Positions 14,784 through 24,139 are shown, counted from the stretch's first letter. The stretch is DNA of 48,196 nt from JAKAVK01 sp964419095 (GCA_964419095.1 CAYQOG010000003.1:1-48196); one strand, 5' to 3'. Notes: generated by a model from the sequence alone, not told the origin. Program-made: numbers and translations.

Positions 14784-16046
14784 TCATCCCTTATAAGATT
14801 TATCTTCCAGATGAAGCACTTTCTTTACTTTGGATATCGCATCGACGGCCCTGTCAACGTCCTGCTCAGTAGTGTATAGATAGAAGCTCATCCTTGCCAC
14901 CGATACCTCTCCAAGAACCTGGTTTACCAGCGGCATTGCGCAGTGATGCCCAGCCCTTATGGCAACGCCTTCGCTGTCGAATATAGTCGCCACATCGTGG
15001 GGATGCGCTCCTCTTATGTTGAATGATATTACGCCGCCCCTTCTTTCAATATCTTTTATGCCTGATCCATAAACCGTAACACCTTCAATTTCCGCGAGTC
15101 TTTTCAAAGCGTACTTTGTGACCTTTATCTCGTGGTCCCTTATTCTCTGCATTCCTATCTTGTTGAGATACTCTATTGCTGCGCCGAGTCCTATCCCTCC
15201 CTCCATGTTCGGTGTGCCAGATTCGAACTTCCATGGAAGCTCGTTCCAGTCCGCAGACTCGAATGTCACCGTTCTTATCATATCGCTGCCGACTATCGCA
15301 GGAGTGGTCTGCTCAAGGAGCTCGTCTTTCCCGTAGAGAACTCCGACTCCTGCAGGTCCCAGCATTTTATGACTTGAGAAGCCCATGAAGTCACATCCCA
15401 TCTCCTTGACGTTAACAGGCATGTGAGGCACCGATTGTGCCGCATCAAGAAATACCATAGCGCCTGCTTCATGGGCAAGCCTTGTCATCTCCTTCGAGTT
15501 GTTTATCGTCCCGAGGACGTTGGATGCATGCGTGAACGCAACCATCTTCGGCTTTGACTTTAGCTTTTCCTTGAAATCATCCATGTCCACGAATGACTTG
15601 TCCTTCAGCTTCACGTGATCGAGGATCGCCTTCTTCCTTTTTGCGAGCATGAGCCATGGAACTATGTTGCTGTGGTGTTCCATGTCCGTTATCAGGATAT
15701 GGTCGCCCCTTTTTATGTTCGGCTCTCCCCATGAGAGCGCGACTATGTTGACCGCATCGGTGGCGTTCCTGCAGTACACTATGTCCCTGTAAGAATCCGC
15801 GCCTATGAACTTCGCTGCAAGCTCCTTGGACCTTGAATACTCTTCCGTGGACTTCATTGAGATTTCGTAGAGCCCCCTGTGTATGTTTGAGTTGTAGGTT
15901 TTGTAGTACTCTGAAACCTTGTTTATTACTTGGTTTGGCTTCTGTGAAGTGGATGCGCTGTCCAGATAAGTAAGCGGCTTTCCGTGGCTCGTTGTGGAGA
16001 GAATAGGAAAATCCTTTCTTATGCTATTTGCATCAAGCTCTGGCAT
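14784..16046 (-). CDS. sufS: Cysteine desulfurase SufS
   Basis: PLP-dependent enzyme that takes sulfur from cysteine for Fe-S cluster assembly. The PLP lysine K227 lies in SSHKMLGPAG, the cofactor histidine in DMEHHSN, and the catalytic C369 in RAGHHCAMPL; this is the group II (SufS) arrangement. The 420 residues are full length. It follows sufC with a 4-nt gap. No SufE or SufU partner is visible in the window, so what accepts the persulfide is unclear. Confidence 0.96.
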   Translation of the reverse strand: MPELDANSIRKDFPILSTTSHGKPLTYLDSASTSQKPNQVINKVSEYYKTYNSNIHRGLYEISMKSTEEYSRSKELAAKFIGADSYRDIVYCRNATDAVNIVALSWGEPNIKRGDHILITDMEHHSNIVPWLMLAKRKKAILDHVKLKDKSFVDMDDFKEKLKSKPKMVAFTHASNVLGTINNSKEMTRLAHEAGAMVFLDAAQSVPHMPVNVKEMGCDFMGFSSHKMLGPAGVGVLYGKDELLEQTTPAIVGSDMIRTVTFESADWNELPWKFESGTPNMEGGIGLGAAIEYLNKIGMQRIRDHEIKVTKYALKRLAEIEGVTVYGSGIKDIERRGGVISFNIRGAHPHDVATIFDSEGVAIRAGHHCAMPLVNQVLGEVSVARMSFYLYTTEQDVDRAVDAISKVKKVLHLEDKSYKG

Positions 16047-16050
16047 TTCA

Positions 16051-16776
16051 TCACTTTACTTCGTATCCCTCCTTCTCTATCTTCTCTATCAGCTCCTTGC
16101 CCCCTTCCCTCACTATCTTGCCGTCATGCATGACGTGTATGAACTGCGGAGACATATAATTGAGTATCCTGCTGTAGTGTGTTATCACGAGAAGTCCGAG
16201 TCCTGTCTTCTTCTGCAGCAGGTTTATGCTCTGCGCTACGACCTTTACAGCATCAACGTCGAGTCCAGAATCCGGTTCATCGAGTATGGCGATCTTTGGC
16301 TTGAGCACCGACATCTGCAGTATCTCTGTTTTCTTCTTCTCCCCTCCGGAGAATCCGAAGTTGAGCGACCTTCCTATGAGGTCTTCCTTTATCTTCAGGT
16401 CCTTGGATGTGTCCTTTACTTCGGTGAGAAAATCCTTGAATGACTGGGTGTTCCCAACAGCCCCTCTTGCAGTGTTGAGGAAATTCATGAGTCCCAATCC
16501 TTCTATCTCGGTGGGATTCTGGAATTCGAGGAATATTCCCTTCTTTGCGCGTTCGTTCGGCTTGAGGTCCTTTATGTTCTCCCCGTCAATGAGTATGTCC
16601 CCTTTTGTTATCTTCAGCTGCGGATGCCCCATTATCGCCTTTGCAAGCGTGGTCTTCCCGGAACCGTTAGGTCCCATGAGGACATGCTGCTCTCCCTCCT
16701 TTATCTTGAGACTTACGCCTTTGACTATCTCCTTTCCCTCCGCTTCCACATACAGATCTTTTAGTTCCAACAACAT
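16051..16776 (-). CDS. sufC: Fe-S assembly ATPase SufC
   Basis: ABC-type ATPase that binds SufB and SufD and powers Fe-S scaffold remodelling; it is soluble, not a transporter. Walker A GPNGSGKT (35-42), Q-loop (EFQNPTE), signature SGGEK (143-147) and Walker B AILDEPDSGLD (163-173) are intact; 241 residues is standard. It starts 5 nt behind the sufD stop and runs into sufS. Confidence 0.97.
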   Translation of the reverse strand: MLLELKDLYVEAEGKEIVKGVSLKIKEGEQHVLMGPNGSGKTTLAKAIMGHPQLKITKGDILIDGENIKDLKPNERAKKGIFLEFQNPTEIEGLGLMNFLNTARGAVGNTQSFKDFLTEVKDTSKDLKIKEDLIGRSLNFGFSGGEKKKTEILQMSVLKPKIAILDEPDSGLDVDAVKVVAQSINLLQKKTGLGLLVITHYSRILNYMSPQFIHVMHDGKIVREGGKELIEKIEKEGYEVK

Positions 16777-16781
16777 TCAAT

Positions 16782-18020
16782 TCACCTTGAAGGCCTCTGC
16801 ACGACCCATACGTTCCTCGGAGTTATCTCCGAAAGTATGCCATAGGTCTTCTTGTCAAGCTTGTCAAGCATAACCGACATTGCGATCTCCCTCGCAAAGG
16901 GACTCGTGATCTTTGATATGTACTTTGAAATAAACGCCGCGACGAAGAGCTTCCTAGCCTGCGATTCCTCTATTCCCCTTGATGTGAGGTAGAATAGAGC
17001 GTCGGGGTCTATCGGTGCTGTCGATGCCGAGTGCGATGCCTTAACCTCGTTGCTGTAATCTATTGAAAGATCAGGCAGCGCGTCCATGTGCGCATCCTTG
17101 CTGAGAAGTATTCCTTTTTCCACTATCGTTGATACGGATCCCCGTGTTTTGTCCGCAACCTTTGCGAATCCCTTGAGCATGCATTTCGAGAGATCGTCGA
17201 GTATCACTCCAGATTCAAGCGAGACAGTGCTCTTTGGCGTTGAGTTTATTACCGCATTGTCGAGGTCGAATTGCTGCGATGAAATTCCGAATGCGAGTTC
17301 CGTTACTTCTACCCTGCTCGCAATTCCCCTTGCATCCAGCACGGACCTTGCCTTTGTAGCTTCACCCCCGCAGTATACGGAGTTCAGCAATAGCTGCGCT
17401 TGCTCTCCTGTGTTCCCCTTGCAGAGATTCACTACGGTAGTATTGGCATTCTCGTTATGCAGTGCATTGAGCTCGAGTATCGAGTTATTTTGGCACTGCA
17501 GTTCGTGAAGAACCGATAGGGTGGCCTTTTCGTTTGCAGTGGAGAGATAGAATTCAGATACGTCTGCCTTCGCCGCTTCCCCTGCATTGACCAGTACCTG
17601 TGCAGAGAGGTTGCCGCTGTTTACGAATAGGATGTTTAGGCTCGCCCTCCGGTTATTCTGCACGTCTATGGTCACAAAATACTTTGCATTCGCATTAACG
17701 TATGCCGCAAGCTTATCATCGCTGCTCTTGAATATCTTGTTCTGGAGCAGGTTGTTGTCGAACTCCTCAGCCTTTGTTATACTTACAAGCGGATTCGTGC
17801 TTGTTGCATAAGAATCAGTGATCACTGCATCAAACTTTATTCGTGTCTTCTCTGAAATCTGGCTTACCATCTTTTCCAGTCCGGCCTTTCCATCGGCATT
17901 TGCAACAAGTTCCTCGGGAAGAACCATGACCACGCTGTATTTCTTATAGAGATCATTCATCTCTAGAGGCAACTCTCTGTAATATTGCATGGCTTCCTTT
18001 ACGAAATCAGAGTAGGACAT
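16782..18020 (-). CDS. sufD: Fe-S scaffold subunit SufD
   Basis: SufBD-family scaffold protein, 412 residues. The central beta-helix region is low in recognisable motifs, but the C-terminal block (KASHSASTAPIDPDALFYLT, SRGIEESQARKLFVAAFISK) is diagnostic of the family. It is shorter and more diverged than the neighbouring SufB, so SufD is the better name. Gaps to sufB and sufC are 17 and 5 nt. Confidence 0.9.
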   Translation of the reverse strand: MSYSDFVKEAMQYYRELPLEMNDLYKKYSVVMVLPEELVANADGKAGLEKMVSQISEKTRIKFDAVITDSYATSTNPLVSITKAEEFDNNLLQNKIFKSSDDKLAAYVNANAKYFVTIDVQNNRRASLNILFVNSGNLSAQVLVNAGEAAKADVSEFYLSTANEKATLSVLHELQCQNNSILELNALHNENANTTVVNLCKGNTGEQAQLLLNSVYCGGEATKARSVLDARGIASRVEVTELAFGISSQQFDLDNAVINSTPKSTVSLESGVILDDLSKCMLKGFAKVADKTRGSVSTIVEKGILLSKDAHMDALPDLSIDYSNEVKASHSASTAPIDPDALFYLTSRGIEESQARKLFVAAFISKYISKITSPFAREIAMSVMLDKLDKKTYGILSEITPRNVWVVQRPSR

Positions 18021-18037
18021 AAAGATCTGTTGTTTGA

Positions 18038-19450
18038 TTAGCCTATTCCCTTGCTTGTATCGAGCTTTATGAGCCTCTTCAGTTCGAGGGAATACTCGAG
18101 AGGCAAAACCTTTGTAAGATCGTCTATGAATCCAAGCACTATCATCGCTATCGCATCGTCTTCCGGGATTCCCCTCGACATCAGGTAGAATATATCGTCA
18201 TCGCTTATCTTTCCGACCTTAGCTTCGTGGCTTATCACGGCGTCGCTCCTGTTGATCTGGTTGTACGGATAAGTGTTTGTCTTCGCCTTATCATCAAGAA
18301 GCAGCGCGTCGCATGAGACGTGAGCTTTAACATTAGCGGCATTCTTGGCAACATGCATAAGACCTCTGAATGTCGTAACCCCGGTTCCCTTTGATACGCT
18401 TTTTGAGACTATCTTTGAGGTAGTGTTAGATGCGAGATGATAGATCTTTCCCCCGGAATCTTGAATCTGCCCATCTCCTGCTATTGCAATTGATAGAACT
18501 TCCCCGCGCGCATGCTCTCCCATCAAGTATATTGATGGGTACTTTTCGTTAACCTTACTGCCTATATTTGCATCAATCCATTCAACACGTGCGTTTTTTG
18601 CAGCGTGCGCTCTTTGCGTAACAAGATTGTAAATATTCTTTGACCAATTCTGAATTGTAACGTATCTTATGTGCGCTCCTTCAAGTGCGACAAGTTCTAC
18701 TACAGCCGCATGCAGCGAGTCTTTCTTGTATACAGGCGCGGTACAGCCCTCCACGTAGCACACATCAGCGCCCTCGTCTGCGATGATAAGAGTCCTCTCA
18801 AACTGCCCTGCATTCATGGCATTGATTCTGAAGTAGGCATTGAGCGGCATGGGCACTTTGACACCTTTTGGCACATATATGAAACTTCCGCCTGACCATG
18901 TTGCAGTATTTAGTGCTGCAAACTTGTTATCAGTAGGGGGAATTATGGTTCCCCAGTACTTCTTGAATATTTCGGGGTATTTCTTTATTGCAGTATCAGT
19001 ATCGGTGAAGATTATTCCAAGTTTCTCCAGCTCTTCGTTTATATGCGAGTAGACTACTCCGCTATCGAATTGGGCTTCTGCACCAGAGAAGAACTTCCTC
19101 TCTGCCTCTGGGACTCCGAGCTTGTCAAACGTGTCCTTGATCTCCTTTGGGACATCCTCCCAGTTGTTTGCCTCCTTGGACTTTGGCATCAGGTAATAAT
19201 AGTACTCGTTGAAATCGATAGCGCTGAGATCCACGCCCCATGTTGGGACGGGTTTGCTCTGAAAGACCCTGAAGCCAGTGAGTCTCTTCTCGAGCATCCA
19301 TTCCGGTTCTCCCTTAAGTTTGGATATCTTCCTGACTATATCTTCTGAGAGACCTCTTGGAAAGTCCTCATACTCGATCTTCTTGCTGAATCCATATCTT
19401 TCAATATATTCATTCTTGTCTACTACTTCCTCCAAACCCTCGTTTACCAT
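18038..19450 (-). CDS. sufB: Fe-S scaffold subunit SufB
   Basis: Main scaffold of the SufBCD complex, 470 residues. Typical blocks: NEYYYYLMPKSKEANNWEDV, VPKGVKVPMPLNAYFRINA, GQFERTLIIADEGA, YVEGCTAPVY, and the C-terminal SHEAKVGKISDDDIFYLMSR. The Cys in EGCTAP is the conserved sulfur-handling position. The longest frame reaches 19510, but it would overlap the regulator gene; GAGTGAT is placed before ATG 19450, so that start is used. Confidence 0.96.
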   Translation of the reverse strand: MVNEGLEEVVDKNEYIERYGFSKKIEYEDFPRGLSEDIVRKISKLKGEPEWMLEKRLTGFRVFQSKPVPTWGVDLSAIDFNEYYYYLMPKSKEANNWEDVPKEIKDTFDKLGVPEAERKFFSGAEAQFDSGVVYSHINEELEKLGIIFTDTDTAIKKYPEIFKKYWGTIIPPTDNKFAALNTATWSGGSFIYVPKGVKVPMPLNAYFRINAMNAGQFERTLIIADEGADVCYVEGCTAPVYKKDSLHAAVVELVALEGAHIRYVTIQNWSKNIYNLVTQRAHAAKNARVEWIDANIGSKVNEKYPSIYLMGEHARGEVLSIAIAGDGQIQDSGGKIYHLASNTTSKIVSKSVSKGTGVTTFRGLMHVAKNAANVKAHVSCDALLLDDKAKTNTYPYNQINRSDAVISHEAKVGKISDDDIFYLMSRGIPEDDAIAMIVLGFIDDLTKVLPLEYSLELKRLIKLDTSKGIG

Positions 19451-19458
19451 ACAATCAC

Positions 19459-19785
19459 TCAGATTCCGGCCTTTGAGAACTTGCAGTCGAAATTGTTCCC
19501 CTTCCTGCATATTGTGCAGATTGCCGCATTGGCATATTCCTTCTTTCCCTGCGCGATCATGCTTATCTTGTTCGCTATCGATGCCATGTCAACGCCCTTC
19601 TCCACGTCCTTTATCGCCTTTGAATATTTCCCTGAGAGGTATTTGCTTACCGCAGCCTGCGCAACGCCCAATTGGCTTGCTATCTCCTGCTCCGTCATCT
19701 GGTAGCGCTCCTTCAATTCTCTTGCGATTATCGAGCGCGCTGCAGGTATCATCAGCTTTGACGCCCTTGCGTATCCGTTGGTCAT
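19459..19785 (-). CDS. HTH regulator with C-terminal cysteines, likely suf repressor
   Basis: 108 residues. An XRE-like helix-turn-helix occupies about 29-52 (TEQEIASQLGVAQAAVSKYL), followed by a helical linker and a cysteine motif, C90, C93 and C101 (CTICRKG...C). Three clustered cysteines suggest binding of an Fe-S cluster or metal. It is the first gene of the suf operon, 8 nt before sufB, and a perfect palindrome lies in its own promoter. By analogy with SufR/IscR I infer autoregulation of Fe-S assembly, but it belongs to the archaeal COG2522-like regulators, not to those families. Confidence 0.75.
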   Translation of the reverse strand: MTNGYARASKLMIPAARSIIARELKERYQMTEQEIASQLGVAQAAVSKYLSGKYSKAIKDVEKGVDMASIANKISMIAQGKKEYANAAICTICRKGNNFDCKFSKAGI

Positions 19786-19796
19786 CGACTGGCCCT

Positions 19797-19813
19797 TTAT
19801 AACTCAGTTATAA
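19797..19813. promoter_or_regulatory. Perfect 17-bp palindrome, candidate suf operator
   Basis: TTATAACTCAGTTATAA is an exact inverted repeat around 19805. It lies 12 nt upstream of the regulator ATG and overlaps the RNA start predicted from the TATA box at 19832-19840, the right place for repression. Confidence 0.7.
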
Positions 19814-19831
19814 TTAGTATGCCATAAGCAA

Positions 19832-19840
19832 CTTTATATA
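19832..19840 (-). promoter_or_regulatory. TATA box of the suf operon
   Basis: On the minus strand TATATAAAG, about 50 nt before the regulator ATG, is a strong archaeal TATA box. The predicted RNA start is near 19810, inside the palindrome. Confidence 0.7.
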
Positions 19841-19865
19841 CCTTGTTACGGGGGTTGGCAATTGT

Positions 19866-20200
19866 TCAGCTACCCGTGGTGTAGCGGAAGACGCAGAAGG
19901 TCGTGGTTGGCCTTACCGTTGTAGTTGGTCTCGTTGTTGTTGGTCCTACCGTGGTAGTAGGCCTTGTCGTAGTTGATCTCCCGGAGTTGCGGTGTGCGTA
20001 GTCGTAGCGGTTGAGGATGTGCTGGTGCTGGTTGTTGCGACCGTTGTTGTAGAAGCGAGCGTCGTTGTGGATATGCTGGTTGGGTGGTTGTTGAGGATGA
20101 AGATATGACATTGACTGTAGTCTTCGAAAGCATGGTCGTTGTAGGCATGGTAGTGCGGTGGACCCTCAGTAGTAATTCTCGGACTGAAGCCCTGAGTTGC
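19866..20200 (-). pseudogene. Decayed Thr-rich surface-protein fragment spread over three frames
   Basis: Minus-strand translation gives threonine-rich stalk sequence in three successive frames: MPTTTMLSKTTVNVISSSST (about 20148-20085), then STTTLASTTTVATTSTSTSS (about 20085-19985), then STTTRPTTTVGPTTTRPTTT ending TTGS and TGA near 19866. Each single frame turns into Gln/Arg/Asn-rich nonsense after the shift. The simplest reading is a remnant of a Thr-rich stalk with two frameshifts. It lies just after the stop of the large surface protein, which has its own Thr-rich stalk. The rest of 19841-20248 shows nothing else. Confidence 0.5.
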
Positions 20201-20248
20201 TAGGAGAAACGGCACTCCTGTAAGTTTCCCAATGGCAATGCATGCGGA

Positions 20249-23200
20249 TCAGCGCCTGAAGGAACTCCTCCCTCTCCTGATACGGTAGGCGAAGAAAATC
20301 AGCAGGGCGCTGAGCACTGCGGCGAGGGCGTAAATCCACGGCCAACCAAACCATTCCTGCTGCTGGCTTTTTCCGGCTGCCTGGCTCGTCCCCGCTGGGG
20401 AGAGCGATCGTTCGAATATGCCCACCACATGACCGTTCTGCGCCGGAAACTCTATCCTGCACGGATTCTGCAGCACCACTGCGTTGTAGACCTGCTGCCA
20501 CGTGCCGTTTACATAGGCGAAAGGCACCACCCCCGGATTGAGGCTGCAGTTGTACTCTATGGTGGTGTTGACCGTGAGATTGCCCGAGGGCGTCGCGCTC
20601 ACCGCGAAGACGAATATCTTCGAATAGTTGACTGGTGCAGTCGACTGGGGTGTCTCATTCTTCACAGAGATTCGAACCTGCTGGCTGCTCTGGTTGCTGC
20701 TGCTTATCTTAAGCGTCATGAAAGGCGTTACGTTGAGCTGCACCGGAGCGTTCGCCGATACGGTCAGTATGTTAGACACATAGCCGCTGACGGTCGTTGT
20801 CGGTGCCGCTGTAGTGGCCGGCACGGTTGTCCGCACAGTGCTTTGTTCAGCGGTTGTGCTCGCCGTAACTGTTGCCGTAGACGACGCCGAGGTGCCGGCA
20901 TTCTGCCTGAGCGTGTATATGGCCTCTATGCTGGCTATGCCTGTCTGGTACGTCTGATTGCAGACTGCCCCATACCCAAGGCCGTAAGCGTCGTGCTGGT
21001 AGTCATAGACATTGCCGTTTATGGTCACGCTGCAGGCAAAGCTGACAGACGCGAGCGATCCGGTGTAAGTTGCCCCTGCAGGAAGCTGGTTCTGGTAATA
21101 GTGCTGCGAGTCCACAGTGAATACAGGGGCCGCTGACGCAGAGTTAGAGTTTATATTGTCCGATATCGAGATGGCGGATGGCTGCGGCACGCCTGCCCCG
21201 CCACCGCCTGCCGTTGGGGAAGGCGCTGCAGAAACAATTACATTTGCCGCAACAGAATTTGCTGTTGACTGGCCTGAAGCTGCATGCAGCACGAACCAGT
21301 ATGTGCCTGTTGCCGTGCCTGTGGAAGTAGCAAAGATTGCATTCTGCGATTGCGCAAGCCCATTCGAGGTCCCTGTGCCAAGCAGGGTGTTCGCCTCTGC
21401 TGCATTTGCAGATGTCGCTGCGGGTATGGCTCCAAGCGCCGCGTACCACTGATAGGTGTACGGGCCGATGCCTCCCGATGCATTTGAGGATATCTCAGCT
21501 GTGCTGCCCTGGGTCACGGACTGCATGAGCGGAGATGGCATGGAAACCGAAAGCTTCAGTATTGAGGAGGAGACCGATGATTCTGAAACAGAGGACCGTA
21601 TCCTGAACCACTGTGCGTGCACATACTTGTCATTCCACCACGATCCAAAGAATGGATGGAAGCCGTTGTAAGTGGTGTCGTTGTGGCCCACTATGGGCAT
21701 GTACTGCACCTCGCCCTGTATCTGGTTTGATCCTAGCGTCAGCGTTATCGCGTTGTACGTTGAGGCTATCTCCGTGTTAGGAGACATGTCGGTGCTCACT
21801 CCCCCGGCGTACTTGACCAGGTCGAAGTCGCTGACAGATAATCCTGATATCTGGTACCCGTTCTGAAAAGAGTTGGTGGTGTCAGCATATCCCAGGTCAT
21901 ATACGGGCGCTGTTCCCGTCACTGCGGCAAGCTCATCTATGGAGACAGGCCTTCCATACGTGGCGTTTAGCGTTACCTGGTCCTGGTTTGTGGTACCTGT
22001 ACCGGTGAATGATATCCCGTTGTCAACGACTAGGTTCGCGGCGTCCGTGGTATTGAATCCAGCGGGCATTGTGTTGCCTGCGAAGTTGTAATAGGCTGTG
22101 AACACCTTCGCGCCGTTGTCATACTGCGCGTAGATGCCGTTGCAGGACATCGCGTTGGCATTCGAGCAGCTCAGCTGGGGCGCCTCTCCCACGAAGTTGC
22201 CGTCAAGGAGGACGTTGTCTGTAGGACCGAAGACCAAGTACGCCACGTTAGACACTGCATTCCCCGTGTCTGCGGTCAGAAACGTGTTTGAGGGCGTGTC
22301 GAACCAGTAGATTACGTTGCTTGAGCTGGAGAGCGTCGCCGGCAGCGAGTTCTCCTCGTTCATTAGATTTCCTTCAAGCCAGGAATATGCAACGGTTCCG
22401 TTGGAGAACGCTATCGCAGTGTTGTTGAGCGTGTTCGACTCCTCAGACGCGTAGGCAAGCGCGTTGAAGCTTATCATGAGCGACGTGTTTGCAGGCACTG
22501 CAGTCGCCTGCGTGCTGGTGAGCTTGAATGCCACGGTGCTGTCCGCCGTGATCCTGCGCACATAGGCATTGTTGGAAGCCAGCCCCGATGTTATGTCGTT
22601 TGCGAATAGTGCCGTGGAGCCCGGGTCGAGCGAATTATAGGCTATGCTGACAGTGTTGGCTGCAGAAGCTAGCACATTGCCTGAGGAGCTCTCTATCTCG
22701 CATGTATCCCCCGAGGCGCATGTGGCCGTAATAAGTGCGTTGTCGGATGGTGAGCCTATCAGGACGTCGATGGCGTTGGAGGCTATCGAGTTCGCAAGGC
22801 TCAGGGATGGCTGCAGCCTGATGCTGCCGAACTGTGCGTCAGGCATGGTGCCGCCAGGCGGATAAGACCTCATCCTGAACCACTGCGCATGGATCGTCTG
22901 GTTGTTGTTGACGTAGAGCATCGGATATGCTGCTGCGGCGGTATTGACCGAGGAGCTCGATTCCGTGACCGAGTAGTTCCAGGTGGCGATCCCGTTCGTT
23001 CCCTGCCAGCTGTCGGAGGCCACATACGGGCCGCCCGGATTCAATGAGTACCTGGCATTGCTTCCGGCGCCGTTGGTGACATAGACCATCTCGAACCTGG
23101 GCGGCGTCCCCCCTCCAGCTCCTGCGAGCACCGCGTTTCCGGTGATCCCCCACCATCCGGAGTTGGTTCCTGAATCTCCGGTTGTGCTGAATCCCACCAG

Positions 23201-23935
23201 CTCATCCGAGCTTCGGGTGCTTGAAAGTATGTAACTGTCTATGACGTTGCCGGTGGGCAAGACCGTTGACCCTTCATAGATTGCGGCGCTCTCGCCTGAG
23301 GCGCTGTAGAGCGTTATGCCGTTGTCTATTGAGAGGGTGGAGCTCACCCCAGCATAGGTCCATCCTGCCGGCGCTGCGGATGAGACTCCCTGAAAATTAA
23401 GGTATAACGGAAAGACGTTCGCGCCGTTGTCGTACTGCGCGTAGATGCCGTTGCATGTTATCGTGTTGACCGTGTTCCCGCTACCTGAGCATGAGAGCTG
23501 CGGCGCCTCTCCAGTAATGGTGTTGCTGAACTCGTTGACCGCGGTTGGAAAGAAGCCCATGTATATCGTATTGGCTGAGTTTGCCGCAAGGAAGGTACTC
23601 GCAGGGTATATCCTGAGCCAGTAGACCGTATTTGCCGATGTATAGAGGCTATTGGTCTGTTGCTCGTTGAGCGCGTTGCCCTCCATCCATGAAGGGATTA
23701 CTGTTCCGTTAGAATAGAAGAACTCGATGTTCTGCAGGTTCGGGGCCTCGTAGCTCTTGTACGCCAGCGAATTGACAGTGAGCATGATCTGCGAGTTCTG
23801 CGTCAATGCTATGTTCTGCTGGTTCGTCAGCGTTACAGGCAGATCCCCCGCAAGCCCGCCAGGCGCCCCGCCTGCAAACACAAGTGTAGAGAGGATAAGC
23901 AAAGGAAGAAGCATATCCAGTAACTTGAGACCCAT
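20249..23935 (-). CDS. Very large anchored surface protein with two DUF2341-like modules
   Basis: About 1228 residues. Signal peptide (MGLKLLDMLLPLLILSTLVFAGG), two similar modules (roughly 25-380 and 440-800) each carrying GEAPQLSCS, CNGIYAQYDNGA and IHAQWFR/VHAQWFRIRS, as in DUF2341/concanavalin-like surface proteins, then an Ig/PKD-like domain (about 810-905, GGIGPYTYQWY), a Thr/Ala-rich stalk (TVRTTVPATTAAPTTTV), a beta domain with several N-glycosylation sequons, and a C-terminal membrane helix with a basic end (WIYALAAVLSALLIFFAYRIRRGR). It is likely an S-layer or adhesion protein. ATG 23935 is chosen over 23953 because a TATA box (CTATTTAAATAAA, minus strand, about 23965-23977) lies close upstream. 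Confidence 0.85.
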   Translation of the reverse strand: MGLKLLDMLLPLLILSTLVFAGGAPGGLAGDLPVTLTNQQNIALTQNSQIMLTVNSLAYKSYEAPNLQNIEFFYSNGTVIPSWMEGNALNEQQTNSLYTSANTVYWLRIYPASTFLAANSANTIYMGFFPTAVNEFSNTITGEAPQLSCSGSGNTVNTITCNGIYAQYDNGANVFPLYLNFQGVSSAAPAGWTYAGVSSTLSIDNGITLYSASGESAAIYEGSTVLPTGNVIDSYILSSTRSSDELVGFSTTGDSGTNSGWWGITGNAVLAGAGGGTPPRFEMVYVTNGAGSNARYSLNPGGPYVASDSWQGTNGIATWNYSVTESSSSVNTAAAAYPMLYVNNNQTIHAQWFRMRSYPPGGTMPDAQFGSIRLQPSLSLANSIASNAIDVLIGSPSDNALITATCASGDTCEIESSSGNVLASAANTVSIAYNSLDPGSTALFANDITSGLASNNAYVRRITADSTVAFKLTSTQATAVPANTSLMISFNALAYASEESNTLNNTAIAFSNGTVAYSWLEGNLMNEENSLPATLSSSSNVIYWFDTPSNTFLTADTGNAVSNVAYLVFGPTDNVLLDGNFVGEAPQLSCSNANAMSCNGIYAQYDNGAKVFTAYYNFAGNTMPAGFNTTDAANLVVDNGISFTGTGTTNQDQVTLNATYGRPVSIDELAAVTGTAPVYDLGYADTTNSFQNGYQISGLSVSDFDLVKYAGGVSTDMSPNTEIASTYNAITLTLGSNQIQGEVQYMPIVGHNDTTYNGFHPFFGSWWNDKYVHAQWFRIRSSVSESSVSSSILKLSVSMPSPLMQSVTQGSTAEISSNASGGIGPYTYQWYAALGAIPAATSANAAEANTLLGTGTSNGLAQSQNAIFATSTGTATGTYWFVLHAASGQSTANSVAANVIVSAAPSPTAGGGGAGVPQPSAISISDNINSNSASAAPVFTVDSQHYYQNQLPAGATYTGSLASVSFACSVTINGNVYDYQHDAYGLGYGAVCNQTYQTGIASIEAIYTLRQNAGTSASSTATVTASTTAEQSTVRTTVPATTAAPTTTVSGYVSNILTVSANAPVQLNVTPFMTLKISSSNQSSQQVRISVKNETPQSTAPVNYSKIFVFAVSATPSGNLTVNTTIEYNCSLNPGVVPFAYVNGTWQQVYNAVVLQNPCRIEFPAQNGHVVGIFERSLSPAGTSQAAGKSQQQEWFGWPWIYALAAVLSALLIFFAYRIRRGRSSFRR

Positions 23936-23978
23936 GTTCGCTACCGCTAACAATCCGAGACAAATTTATTTAAATAGA

Positions 23979-23994
23979 ATGGAAGAGCTTCCAT
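23979..23994. promoter_or_regulatory. Inverted repeat upstream of the surface-protein TATA box
   Basis: ATGGAAG-AG-CTTCCAT is a 7-bp inverted repeat with a 2-bp centre, lying immediately upstream of the minus-strand TATA box. This position suits an activator site. No copy was noticed elsewhere in the window. Confidence 0.4.
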
Positions 23995-24078
23995 AATTTA
24001 TAGACCTCCGCTAAAGTCTTTTGGAAGCCAAGTATCATAAATCTTCTTTTCGTTGGTTCACCACGCCCAGCATGGATA

Positions 24079-24139
24079 TTCGAGACGACTCTCAACAACT
24101 AAACCGGCCTGCCGCTATGGCGGGTTTCTTATTCTCGAA
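24079..24139. ncRNA. Candidate structured RNA in a gene-free stretch
   Basis: In the gene-free stretch 23995-24223, TTCGAGA (24079-24085) pairs with TCTCGAA (24133-24139); inside, AAAC pairs with GTTT and CCGC with GCGG around a TATG loop, leaving a 15-nt internal loop. The structure is equally possible on either strand. TATA-like sequences lie on both sides (CATAAATC near 24036 for plus; ACTTTAAAGC near 24216 for minus). No box C/D or ACA motif is visible. Confidence 0.35.

Noticed and set aside
19866..20215. Thr-codon repeats as a tandem repeat or CRISPR-like array
   Set aside because: The apparent repeats are ACA/ACC/ACG codon runs of a Thr-rich stalk, not spaced identical units.
20166..20501. 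111-residue minus-strand frame overlapping the end of the surface protein
   Set aside because: It is a shadow in another frame of a gene with clear domains.
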